From contig CAMYOK010000002.1 of NCBI GenBank assembly GCA_947259995.1, positions 1,218,881 through 1,282,880 on the forward strand: 64,000 nt of DNA, written 5' to 3'. Position numbers and translations under genes: made by a program. How positions within the stretch are numbered: the stretch's first letter is position 1; each line of letters starts with the position of its first letter. The DNA comes from an uncultured Pseudomonadales bacterium (GTDB taxonomy: Bacteria > Pseudomonadota > Gammaproteobacteria > Pseudomonadales > Pseudohongiellaceae). Below, one piece after another: positions 28,377 to 35,899 of this stretch. The notes below the pieces were generated by a model that was not told the DNA's origin, searched no databases, and saw nothing but the letters and a program-made list of their open reading frames with translations.

Positions 28377-30701
28377 ATGAAAAAAACATTGAACGAAATT
28401 ACTACGATTGGGGGTGAAGCTCAGTTAACCCCAGTAATTAACACCGAAAGATTAGCCCCTAAGCCAACCTCATCTCTGCGTTTATTGAACCTCGACGCCG
28501 GTCGTGAAGCTTTTCTGCATTATTTCGATAATACATGGGGGTTAACGGAAAGCCTGTTCTCGGCTCTTGTCAGCGAGGAGGCTTATTATCTTCGCCCCTA
28601 CCATAAGACGCGGCATCCTCTAGTTTTCTACTACGCGCATCCGGTGACGTTCTATATCAATAAACTCCTTGTCGCTGGTCTCATCGATGAGCCGGTTAAC
28701 GCGCATTTCGAAGTTTTATTCGAAACTGGGGTAGATGAAATGAGTTGGGATGATCTCCATGAAGGCGATCAAACTGTATGGCCGAACCTGGCAGAGGTCA
28801 TTGCCTACCGTAAGACGGTATACCACCTGGTTCGCAAATTGATTCAGACCCATCCGATCTTTGCTGAGAAGATCACCATGGATAGCCCGGCTTGGGCACT
28901 CGCCATGTGTTTTGAGCATGAGCGCATCCACCTTGAAACCTCCAGTGTGCTAATGCGTGAGCTACCGCCAGAACACTTGAAAACACCTGAGAACTGGCCA
29001 AAACTGCTATTAAAGCAAACAGCTGGGCCAAACACCGAGCCGCAAGCAGGAAGCGATTACCCAGCATCCAACCCAATGTTAAGTGTGGAAGCGACGCGCG
29101 TGCGACTAGGCAAGCCTGCCGATTGGCCTAGCTTTGGCTGGGATAACGAATACGGTGAGGATGCACGTGAATGTGCTGCCTTTAAAGCGAGCCAGCGAAT
29201 TATCAGCAACGGTGAATTTTACGAGTTTGTGGCAAGCGGTGGCTATTTGGAAGACCGTTTTTGGAGCCAAGATGGCTTGGCTTGGCGACGTTTTCGAAAC
29301 ACGCGCTGGCCTAGTTTCTGGGTGCAAGATGGGCCAGTCGGCTCGCACCGATACAAACTTCGAACCACTTTTAGTGTTGAGCCAATGCAATGGTCGTGGC
29401 CTGTGGTTACCAATTTCTATGAGGCCAAAGCCTATTGTGCTTGGCGCAGCGAGCGCGATGACGTCTCTGTGCCCTATCGTCTTTTAAAGGAGGCGGAACA
29501 TGTCGCGTTGCGCGACCCAGCGTTGCAAAACACGCATCTATGGAACGCGGCCGATGCAGCCCTTATTAACACCGACAGAGTAATGGCCGACGAGGCGGAA
29601 TTGGCTAGTCGTTACGAGGTCAATAATAATCTGCATTTTGGCAGTGAAGGGCCAGTGGATAAATTCGCCGCCAACGAGCGTGGCTTCAACGACGTCTTTG
29701 GCAATGTTTGGCAATGGTGTGAGGATGCGTTTCATCCGTTGCCAGGATTTAAAATCCACCCTTATTATGTGGATTTCAGCACTCCTTGTTTTGATGGTCA
29801 GCATCAAATGATGCTTGGTGGTTCGTTTATCAGCACTGGTGATGAGGCCAGTATGTGGTCGCGTTTTCACTTTCGTCCGCATTTTTTTCAGCACGCTGGC
29901 TTTCGCATTGTGCAAAGTGAAGAGGATCTTGCCCAAGATAAAGATCGTTATGAGAGCGATGCATTACTTAATCAATACATGTTGTTCCATTATGGCAGTA
30001 AAGCAGAAAACAAAGATGAAGAAATCAGTGCCCTAGTTGGGCATCCCGAAGTCGAAGAGTTTATTCCCGCGACGGTCAACTTAGTAACAAAGTATGCTGC
30101 GAAAAAAGGCAAGGTGCTTGATCTTGGCTGCGCTGTGGGTAGAGCGAGCTTCGAATTAAGCAAATATTTCGACGAAGTAGTTGGTTTGGATTATAGCCAG
30201 TCTTTTATCGACGCCGCCGTCCGTATGAAGCAACACGGTAAGGCAGAATATAGACGCCATGATACTGGGCGATACTATTCACAACTGGTCGCTAAACTTA
30301 GCAGCGATTGCAATCCTTCGCGTGTGCAATTCATCCAGGGTGATGCCGGCGCGCTAGCGGCCTCTGCTGACATGGGAGGCTTCGACGCCGTACTTTTAAG
30401 CAACCTCCTTTGTCGCCTACCGAACCCGAGAGCTTGTCTGCGCCAATTTGTGGGAGAGCAAAACCTCCTGAACGAAGGTGGTGTGCTGATCATTGTGTCG
30501 CCTAATAGCTGGATGGAACAATATACAGACACCGAGCAATTCATAGATGCGCCGACTAGCGCTGCAGCGTTAGAGAAGATAGCCTCTTGTCTCACGGGGT
30601 TTGAACTGCTGCATAAGGGGGACCTCCCGTTTATGATCCGTGAGCATCGTCGGAAATACGAGTATGTTGTTAGCCAGGTCTCTGTATGGCGAAAGCGATA
30701 G
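28377..30701 (+). CDS. ovoA: 5-histidylcysteine sulfoxide synthase / 4-mercaptohistidine N1-methyltransferase
   Basis: This 774-aa three-part enzyme starts ovothiol A synthesis. Residues about 35-200 form a DinB-like domain with the iron-binding HxxxHxE motif at His181, His185 and Glu187 ('FEHERIHLETSS'). Residues about 240-515 form the formylglycine-enzyme-like (FGE-sulfatase) domain ('NVWQWCEDAFHPLPG', 'LGGSFISTGDEASMWSR'). Residues about 520-774 are a class I methyltransferase ('VLDLGCAVGRASFEL'). The iron enzyme joins cysteine sulfur to C5 of histidine; the methyltransferase acts on the imidazole after C-S cleavage. The ATG at 28377 is the likely start. Confidence 0.93.
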   Translation: MKKTLNEITTIGGEAQLTPVINTERLAPKPTSSLRLLNLDAGREAFLHYFDNTWGLTESLFSALVSEEAYYLRPYHKTRHPLVFYYAHPVTFYINKLLVAGLIDEPVNAHFEVLFETGVDEMSWDDLHEGDQTVWPNLAEVIAYRKTVYHLVRKLIQTHPIFAEKITMDSPAWALAMCFEHERIHLETSSVLMRELPPEHLKTPENWPKLLLKQTAGPNTEPQAGSDYPASNPMLSVEATRVRLGKPADWPSFGWDNEYGEDARECAAFKASQRIISNGEFYEFVASGGYLEDRFWSQDGLAWRRFRNTRWPSFWVQDGPVGSHRYKLRTTFSVEPMQWSWPVVTNFYEAKAYCAWRSERDDVSVPYRLLKEAEHVALRDPALQNTHLWNAADAALINTDRVMADEAELASRYEVNNNLHFGSEGPVDKFAANERGFNDVFGNVWQWCEDAFHPLPGFKIHPYYVDFSTPCFDGQHQMMLGGSFISTGDEASMWSRFHFRPHFFQHAGFRIVQSEEDLAQDKDRYESDALLNQYMLFHYGSKAENKDEEISALVGHPEVEEFIPATVNLVTKYAAKKGKVLDLGCAVGRASFELSKYFDEVVGLDYSQSFIDAAVRMKQHGKAEYRRHDTGRYYSQLVAKLSSDCNPSRVQFIQGDAGALAASADMGGFDAVLLSNLLCRLPNPRACLRQFVGEQNLLNEGGVLIIVSPNSWMEQYTDTEQFIDAPTSAAALEKIASCLTGFELLHKGDLPFMIREHRRKYEYVVSQVSVWRKR

Positions 30702-30766
30702 GCGTCAGTTGTGGTATAAAGGCAGACTGCGCATTACAATGCCATGCAAAACCCTAGAGGCTTATC

Positions 30767-31249
30767 ATGCAGATCAAAATATTCGCGACCGGCGGGACTA
30801 TCGACAAGGTTTACTATGACAAAAATAGTGATTTCGAAGTGGGCGAACCGCAGGCGGAAGTTATTCTGCATGATTCGAATGTCGACCTTGAGTTTTCGGT
30901 AGAATCAATCCTTAAAAAAGATAGTATCGATTTTACTGACGAAGACCGAGCGATGATTCATGCCAAAGTAGCCGCCGAATCAGCCACGCGGATCATCATT
31001 ACTCATGGGACTGATACGATGGTGAATACGGCACAATTGCTTGCCGATATTGCTGGAAAAACCATTGTCTTCACCGGCTCAATGCTGCCGGCACGATTCA
31101 AAGATAGTGATGCGGTATTTAATATGGGGGGCGCGACTATGGCGGTGCAAATACTACCCCCAGGAGTCTATATCGTCATTAATGGGCGTGTGTTTGACCC
31201 TCGTATCACAAAGAAAAATCTGCAACTAAAACGTTTCGAAGCCATTTAG
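30767..31249 (+). CDS. Single-domain asparaginase-like protein
   Basis: This 160-aa protein aligns with only the N-terminal domain of bacterial type I/II asparaginases, which are about 330 aa. Both catalytic threonine blocks are kept: 'FATGGTIDKVYYD' and 'ITHGTDTMVNTA', with the Lys region 'TGSMLPARFKDSD'. The frame ends naturally ('KRFEAI', stop) and no remnant of the C-terminal domain follows, since glrK starts 6 bp later. Stand-alone proteins of this kind occur in other gammaproteobacteria, so it looks like a family, not a fresh truncation. Activity on asparagine is not certain, because the C-terminal domain normally completes the site. Confidence 0.8.
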   Translation: MQIKIFATGGTIDKVYYDKNSDFEVGEPQAEVILHDSNVDLEFSVESILKKDSIDFTDEDRAMIHAKVAAESATRIIITHGTDTMVNTAQLLADIAGKTIVFTGSMLPARFKDSDAVFNMGGATMAVQILPPGVYIVINGRVFDPRITKKNLQLKRFEAI

Positions 31250-31254
31250 CATCG

Positions 31255-32670
31255 ATGCAACTGTTCACAACTCGTTCAATCAGACAGCTCGTAATCATTG
31301 GCTTTGTTGCTGTAGCGGCTCTGCTGATCGCTGCGCTATTAGTGACTGCACAACAGCTCGAACGTCTTAGTCAACAAAGTCAAAACACTGTCACGGTAGT
31401 CGCCACTGGAATGAGTGCTAGCAGGCAGCTCATACAGGAAACGATTGCTATGGAGCGCAATGCGCGGCAATACGCCATTCTGGGCGAGGAAGAGTTATAC
31501 CAGCTCTATCTAAGTCGGCGGGCCGAATATTTCGAAACCTTAGAGGATATCTCACAGTTAGAGATTGGCGGAGATGCAAAAATCCTGATTGCCCAATTGC
31601 GCGCTCTTGAGAGCAGTGCATTTGAAAATGTGCAACAGGGGCAGGCCGATGATAGCAATGCGGCAACATTTCCTGAGTTATCACGCCTTGCCTATCAAAT
31701 TGCAACTTCGATAGAGCAGTGGATCGCCGACCAGCAGGCCCTGTTGCAGGAGCGCAGCGTGAGTACGCAGCAATCCTTAACGGTGCAAGCGGTTCTCTTC
31801 ATTGGCGCGGCTTCAGCCTTGGCAGGAATTTTCGTCTTGCTAATTACCCATCCTTTGCAACAAATCGATCGCGCCATTAATGCCATAGGTAGTGGCGAGT
31901 ACTCTAAAGCGATCAGCGTTGATGGCCCGCGTGATCTGCAAGTATTAGGGATGCGTCTTGAGTGGTTGCGTGGTCGCTTGGAGGAGCTAGAGCAACAGCG
32001 CACCTCATTCCTTAGGCACGTGTCGCATGAGCTGAAAACACCATTAGCATCGATGCAGGAAGGCGCATCGCTACTCAATGACGGAGTAGTTGGTAGCTTA
32101 AGCGACGAACAGCAAGAGATTAGTCAGATCATTGCGAGTAACTGCCAGCGTTTACAGGGTTTGATCGAGGAATTGCTGCGCCACAATGCGCAGAACTTCG
32201 ATGTACTCAACGCCATGCCGGTTAGTGTGCGATTCGATAAGGTACTTGAAGAAGTGGTTAACGCCCATGCATTAGCAGTGCAGTCAGGTCAGTTGCAAGT
32301 GGCGCTGTCTTTAGAAAAGGTGCACGTGACAGTCGACCGTGAACGTTTACGAGTGATTGTCGACAATCTATTTACCAATGCTGTGAAATTCTCTCCGCAA
32401 AACGCTGTCATAAGCATAGAGTTGCAGGTCGAAAACTCCCAAGCAATTTTGACAATACAAGATCAAGGCCCTGGTATCCCAGATCAGGAAAAAGAGCGTG
32501 TATTCGAGGCGTTTTTCCAAGGCTCAACACAAGCCAATGCTCAGTACACTGGCACGGGCCTAGGCTTAGCCATTGCTAGTGATTATGCAAAAGCCATAGG
32601 GGCTATTTTGACACTTGAGGCCAGTGATCAGGGAGCCCGATTCAGGGTCACCCTTCCCGTATCGGCCTAA
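31255..32670 (+). CDS. glrK: Sensor histidine kinase GlrK/QseE type
   Basis: This 471-aa inner-membrane kinase has a first transmembrane helix at about residues 11-32, a periplasmic helical sensor of about 145 residues, a second helix at about 178-198, and a HAMP domain. The HisKA box 'RHVSHELKTPLASMQ' carries phospho-acceptor His258. The HATPase_c domain shows 'NLFTNAVKFSP', 'DQGPGIPDQE' and 'GTGLGLAIASDY'. It is followed by a QseG-like lipoprotein and a sigma54-dependent response regulator, the same order as enterobacterial glrK-qseG-glrR. The signal is unknown here. Confidence 0.9.
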   Translation: MQLFTTRSIRQLVIIGFVAVAALLIAALLVTAQQLERLSQQSQNTVTVVATGMSASRQLIQETIAMERNARQYAILGEEELYQLYLSRRAEYFETLEDISQLEIGGDAKILIAQLRALESSAFENVQQGQADDSNAATFPELSRLAYQIATSIEQWIADQQALLQERSVSTQQSLTVQAVLFIGAASALAGIFVLLITHPLQQIDRAINAIGSGEYSKAISVDGPRDLQVLGMRLEWLRGRLEELEQQRTSFLRHVSHELKTPLASMQEGASLLNDGVVGSLSDEQQEISQIIASNCQRLQGLIEELLRHNAQNFDVLNAMPVSVRFDKVLEEVVNAHALAVQSGQLQVALSLEKVHVTVDRERLRVIVDNLFTNAVKFSPQNAVISIELQVENSQAILTIQDQGPGIPDQEKERVFEAFFQGSTQANAQYTGTGLGLAIASDYAKAIGAILTLEASDQGARFRVTLPVSA

Positions 32671-32719
32671 TTGGGTTTGACTGGGGGCATGGCGATAAAC
32701 CAAAGAAAAGGACATTTAT

Positions 32720-33211
32720 GTGAACAGGTTCAATTTATTTCTACTAGCTCTTGGCCTTTTGCCCTTCGCTGCTTGTACAACTAGCCCCTTCAATATTGAT
32801 GGATACTCAAGAATAGAAGCCTTGAGCTATTACGAATGGGTGATGCAAGCACAAATGCTTAGCCTGCAAGAGGAGCAGGCACGATTTGCTGCACTAGCAG
32901 AGAGTGAGCGTAGCCCACAGAGTCTCGTGCAATATGCAATTTTAATCAGCGCACGCAATGATGGGGGTGCGCAAAGCGATGTAGAGGCGATTGCCTTGCT
33001 AGAAAGTGTTGAGACCGCGGCATTGCCAGCGGAGTACAAAACTTTCTCAATACTATGGCAGCAAGTGCTGGATGCGCGCCAACAACTTAGAACCAAGCAA
33101 GGCTTGCTACAGTCCTTAGAGCAGGAGCGTATCACCTTGCAGTCACAGATCGATGCACTGACTTCTATCGAGCAACAATTGAATAATCGCGAAGAGCTGC
33201 AAGGTATGTAA
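32720..33211 (+). CDS. qseG: QseG-like lipoprotein
   Basis: This 163-aa protein has a lipoprotein signal: hydrophobic 'FLLALGLLPFAAC' with a lipobox cysteine at residue 19. The mature part is helical with a C-terminal coiled coil (about 115-160, 'LLQSLEQERITLQ'). The start is GTG at 32720 behind an AAGGA site. Sequence similarity to known QseG cannot be judged by eye, so the name rests mainly on its place between glrK and glrR and on the lipoprotein plus coiled-coil layout. QseG is an outer-membrane partner that activates the kinase. Confidence 0.72.
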   Translation: MNRFNLFLLALGLLPFAACTTSPFNIDGYSRIEALSYYEWVMQAQMLSLQEEQARFAALAESERSPQSLVQYAILISARNDGGAQSDVEAIALLESVETAALPAEYKTFSILWQQVLDARQQLRTKQGLLQSLEQERITLQSQIDALTSIEQQLNNREELQGM

Positions 33212-33248
33212 GTACTATCAGTGAACAACGAAAGGGAAATTCCAGTAT

Positions 33249-34610
33249 ATGCCGACTAAGCACAGAGTTTTATTAGTAGACGATGATGCCGATTTGCTGC
33301 GGCTGATCAGTGTCCGGCTCAGCGCAAATAATTATGAAGTGGCTGCGGTAAATAGCGCCGAAGATGCCTTGGTGAAGTTAAGCACTTTTCGCCCTCATGT
33401 TATCGTTACAGATTTGCGCATGCCTGGCATGGATGGCATGGAGCTATTCGAAAAACTTCAACAGAAAGATTTGCGCTTGCCGGTGATCATGCTGACGGCG
33501 CATGGCACTATTCCTGAAGCAGTGGCAGCAACACAGAAAGGAGTGTTTAGTTATTTAGTTAAACCATTTGACGCACAATTACTTCTCGCGCATCTCGAAA
33601 AAGCGCTTGCACAAAGCGGCGAGATGGAACACCCCGCAGAGGATGGTGAAGATGCCACATGGCGCTCAGAGATCGTTAGTTGCAGCCATGTCATGGAGAA
33701 TTTGCTCGCCCAAACCAAGGCTGCTGCTGTCACCGATGTGAGCGTCCTAGTGCAAAGCCAGACAGGTACTGGCAAGGAGCTACTCGCCTGCGCTATTCAT
33801 AAAGCTAGTTCGCGGGCTGATAAACCGTTTATGGCACTAAACTGCGCGGCTTTGCCGGAGGCGCTCTTGGAGTCTGAGTTGTTCGGTCATGTGGCAGGGT
33901 CGTTCACTGGGGCGAGTAAGGCACACACGGGGCTTTTTCTCGCGGCCAATGAAGGGACGGTGTTTCTTGATGAAATCGGTGATATGCCTATTGCGGCGCA
34001 AGCCAAATTGCTACGCGTTTTAGAACAGCACGAGGTGCGGCCTGTGGGCTCTACACAAACTACGCCCGTTGATGTGCGCATTATTGCCGCAACTCATCAG
34101 GATTTAAACGAAAAAGTAGCACAGGGCACATTTAGAGAAGATCTGTTCTACCGGCTCAATGTGATTACCTTAGAACTTCCCCCCCTGTCAGAGCGTCGTG
34201 AAGATATTGCTCTACTCGCCAAACATTTTTGTAAATCCCTGTCTGAACGGCATAACAAAGCAGAGGTGCGCTTCTCGCCTGAGGCAATGGAAATCCTTTT
34301 AGGGGCACCATGGCCGGGTAATGTAAGGCAATTGCTTAATATCGTTGAGCAATGTGTTGTGCTTACCTCGACAGCGTTAATTTCCAAAGCCTTGGTAGAA
34401 CGTGCGCTGCGCTTTAAGTCGACCCGACTGCTTGGTTTGACTGAGGCCAAAGAGCAGTTTGAGCATGACTATTTACTGCGCTTGCTTAACCTAACAGAAG
34501 GCAATATCGCATTGGCGGCACGTCTATCTGAGCGTAATCGCAGCGAGTTCTACAATCTACTAAAACGCCATGGCTTAGATCCGGCACAGTTCCGAAACTC
34601 AGAGGATTAG
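33249..34610 (+). CDS. glrR: Sigma54-dependent response regulator GlrR/QseF type
   Basis: This 453-aa protein has a receiver domain (about 1-120, phospho-acceptor Asp55 in 'VIVTDLRMPGMDG'), an AAA+ sigma54 activator domain (about 140-375) and a C-terminal Fis-like helix-turn-helix ('EGNIALAARLSERNRS'). Walker B is 'GTVFLDEIGDMP'. Two core motifs vary: the sigma54-contact loop reads GSFTGA (217-222) instead of GAFTGA, and Walker A reads SQTGTGKE (170-177) with Ser for the first Gly. In enterobacteria GlrR binds TGTC-N10-GACA and drives sigma54 promoters; four such palindromes and two such promoters lie just downstream. Confidence 0.92.
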   Translation: MPTKHRVLLVDDDADLLRLISVRLSANNYEVAAVNSAEDALVKLSTFRPHVIVTDLRMPGMDGMELFEKLQQKDLRLPVIMLTAHGTIPEAVAATQKGVFSYLVKPFDAQLLLAHLEKALAQSGEMEHPAEDGEDATWRSEIVSCSHVMENLLAQTKAAAVTDVSVLVQSQTGTGKELLACAIHKASSRADKPFMALNCAALPEALLESELFGHVAGSFTGASKAHTGLFLAANEGTVFLDEIGDMPIAAQAKLLRVLEQHEVRPVGSTQTTPVDVRIIAATHQDLNEKVAQGTFREDLFYRLNVITLELPPLSERREDIALLAKHFCKSLSERHNKAEVRFSPEAMEILLGAPWPGNVRQLLNIVEQCVVLTSTALISKALVERALRFKSTRLLGLTEAKEQFEHDYLLRLLNLTEGNIALAARLSERNRSEFYNLLKRHGLDPAQFRNSED

Positions 34611-34626
34611 CACCTTTGCGCCGTTG

Positions 34627-34707
34627 TGTTGGGCAGGGCCAACAGTTTATCCTTTTAAAAACAAGCACTTAGATTTTCATCTCTCACACTGTCGTGTAAG
34701 CCCAACA
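34627..34707. promoter_or_regulatory. Pair of GlrR-type enhancer palindromes, first promoter
   Basis: Two 18-bp sites of form TGTY-N10-AACA occur at 34627-34644 (TGTTGGGCAGGGCCAACA) and 34690-34707 (TGTC-N10-AACA). They start 63 bp apart, about six helical turns. The first begins 16 bp after the glrR stop. The second lies 83 bp before the -24 GG of the sigma54 promoter at 34771. The known GlrR/QseF consensus is TGTC-N10-GACA. Binding by the adjacent GlrR is inferred. Confidence 0.72.
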
Positions 34708-34770
34708 CTTCTCCGCAATAAAGCGCCAAGCAAAAACTATAAGTTATTGTTATTTAAATAGATATTGCTC

Positions 34771-34787
34771 TTGGTACGAAGCTTGCT
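34771..34787 (+). promoter_or_regulatory. Sigma54-type promoter before the 68-aa ORF
   Basis: TTGGTACGAAGCTTGCT matches the -24/-12 consensus with one change (GGTAC for GGCAC). GG at 34773-34774 and GC at 34785-34786 are 12 bp apart. Expected transcription start is near 34798, about 50 nt before the ORF. Confidence 0.72.
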
Positions 34788-34850
34788 CTTTCCATACTAT
34801 GCGCCGCGAACGCGGTATGGAAGCAAGAATTCGAATCAAGGAGAATACTA

Positions 34851-35057
34851 ATGAATGACAAAAATGTTCCTAACGCCACCGTGTCTGCTTTCGTAATGGG
34901 GGTAGAGCTGACAGACCGCTTCCCACGTCTTCCGCAAAATTCACAGGATGTGAAATTGACCGCTCGTACTGAACCCCATTTTTTATTGCAGTCCCTACGC
35001 AACTTATGCGTGAAGAAGTGCGGTCGACGATCTGGCGGGCGTTCTTCTTTCAAATAA
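34851..35057 (+). CDS. Small basic protein of unknown function (68 aa)
   Basis: Not recognised. It starts at an ATG with a strong ribosome site (AAGGAG, 7 nt spacing) and is closely followed by a rho-independent terminator, giving a transcript of about 300 nt from a sigma54-type promoter. The N-terminal half is neutral ('NATVSAFVMGVELTDRF'); the C-terminal third is strongly basic with two cysteines ('LCVKKCGRRSGGRSSFK'). There is no signal peptide or transmembrane helix. It may be a GlrR-controlled small protein. Alternatively the RNA itself is the product, as with GlmY/GlmZ in enterobacteria. Confidence 0.6.
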   Translation: MNDKNVPNATVSAFVMGVELTDRFPRLPQNSQDVKLTARTEPHFLLQSLRNLCVKKCGRRSGGRSSFK

Positions 35058-35075
35058 GCCTTCAGCCCCACCTTT

Positions 35076-35102
35076 AAGCCCCTTATTTTGGGGCTTTTTT
35101 TT
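35076..35102 (+). terminator. Rho-independent terminator after the 68-aa ORF
   Basis: AAGCCCC (35076-35082) pairs with GGGGCTT (35090-35096) and runs into eight T. It closes a short transcript that starts at the upstream sigma54-type promoter. Confidence 0.92.
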
Positions 35103-35127
35103 GCCTAGGTTTAAAGGCAAAAACGAG

Positions 35128-35207
35128 TGTTGGTATAGACCAACAGTAAGAGGCTTTGAAAACAGTGACTTACAGATTGCGTAAAAAAGTGTCTTGCTTG
35201 CACGACA
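35128..35207. promoter_or_regulatory. Pair of GlrR-type enhancer palindromes, second promoter
   Basis: TGTTGGTATAGACCAACA at 35128-35145 is a palindrome of form TGTT-N10-AACA. At 35190-35207, TGTC-N10-GACA matches the published GlrR/QseF motif exactly. Starts are 62 bp apart, and the second lies 84 bp before the -24 GG at 35274. The distal site is 146 bp from -24, the same as in the upstream promoter. Confidence 0.78.
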
Positions 35208-35271
35208 GATTCAGCTCGATGAATTCAGCATGACAACCCCTAAGGCACTGTTATTTGGTGATATTTTAAAA

Positions 35272-35288
35272 CTGGCACAGCGGTTGCA
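35272..35288 (+). promoter_or_regulatory. Sigma54 promoter of the EF-hand gene
   Basis: CTGGCACAGCGGTTGCA is a full match to TGGCAC-N5-TTGCA, with GG at 35274-35275 and GC at 35286-35287. The expected start near 35299 leaves a leader of about 44 nt. The AT-rich stretch 35240-35270 between enhancer and promoter could be bent by IHF (inference; no clear IHF site seen). Confidence 0.85.
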
Positions 35289-35342
35289 ATACCCTAAGCG
35301 TCAGACTAAAAAAATCACATTGGGTATAACAGGAGTTTAACA

Positions 35343-35651
35343 ATGAAGAAGTTAATAATTGCAGCAACAGGGATTTTGCTAACAGCATCAGGGATGACAT
35401 TCGCGCAGGAGACTCCACAGTTCTCTGAAGCGGATATGAATCAAGATGGTATCTTGAACAAGCAGGAAGCTGACCAAGCCCTTCCCGCTTTGGGTATCAA
35501 TGATTCCAATCAAGATGGTGTCATTAGTAAAGGGGATGTGAAACAAGTACTCCCAGAGATCGAATTTGATGGTGAAGATGAAAGCGCTGTCGGACAAACT
35601 GAATACCAAAAGATTGTCCAAGTTCTAGAAGAGCTCATGGAACGAGCTTAA
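35343..35651 (+). CDS. Exported EF-hand calcium-binding protein
   Basis: This 102-aa protein has a cleavable signal peptide (about residues 1-22, 'GMTFA' then QE). It carries two EF-hand loops with canonical spacing: 'DMNQDGILNKQE' and 'DSNQDGVISKGD'. The C-terminal 30 residues are acidic and helical. It is therefore a small periplasmic calcium binder of unknown role. The ATG follows AGGAG. It has its own sigma54 promoter with GlrR-type enhancers and its own terminator, so it is probably regulated by the adjacent two-component system. Confidence 0.85.
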   Translation: MKKLIIAATGILLTASGMTFAQETPQFSEADMNQDGILNKQEADQALPALGINDSNQDGVISKGDVKQVLPEIEFDGEDESAVGQTEYQKIVQVLEELMERA

Positions 35652-35710
35652 TAGAAAGTAAGCGACTTATGGAATGAGTCCTCGCTTTAGCATCGACAAG
35701 GAATGTCAAA

Positions 35711-35746
35711 CGGGTCGGTCGACTATAAATCGACCGGCCCGTTTTC
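35711..35746 (+). terminator. Rho-independent terminator after the EF-hand gene
   Basis: CGGGTCGGTCGA (35711-35722) pairs with TCGACCGGCCCG (35730-35741), one wobble, followed by TTTT. Confidence 0.85.
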
Positions 35747-35899
35747 CTTTTCTACCGCACCCCTTCTCCCCGGCCTAAGTTTCGCGCCAATTTGTCGCGC
35801 TTTCCCTGAATAATTGCTATGTTCCCCAGCGAGTAGATCGTACTAAAAACTTTCTCGTCCATTACCAACGCTGTACTTAGCAAATAGGAGGGGCGCCAA

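Noticed and set aside
34792..34820. Inverted repeat CCATAC / GTATGG near the first GlrR-type promoter
   Set aside because: Its left arm lies upstream of the expected transcription start, so it is not a hairpin in the RNA; no protein site is recognised.
34754..35071. 105-aa open frame on the minus strand opposite the 68-aa ORF
   Set aside because: It starts within the terminator region, lacks a ribosome site and runs back through the sigma54 promoter; the plus-strand ORF has the better signals.
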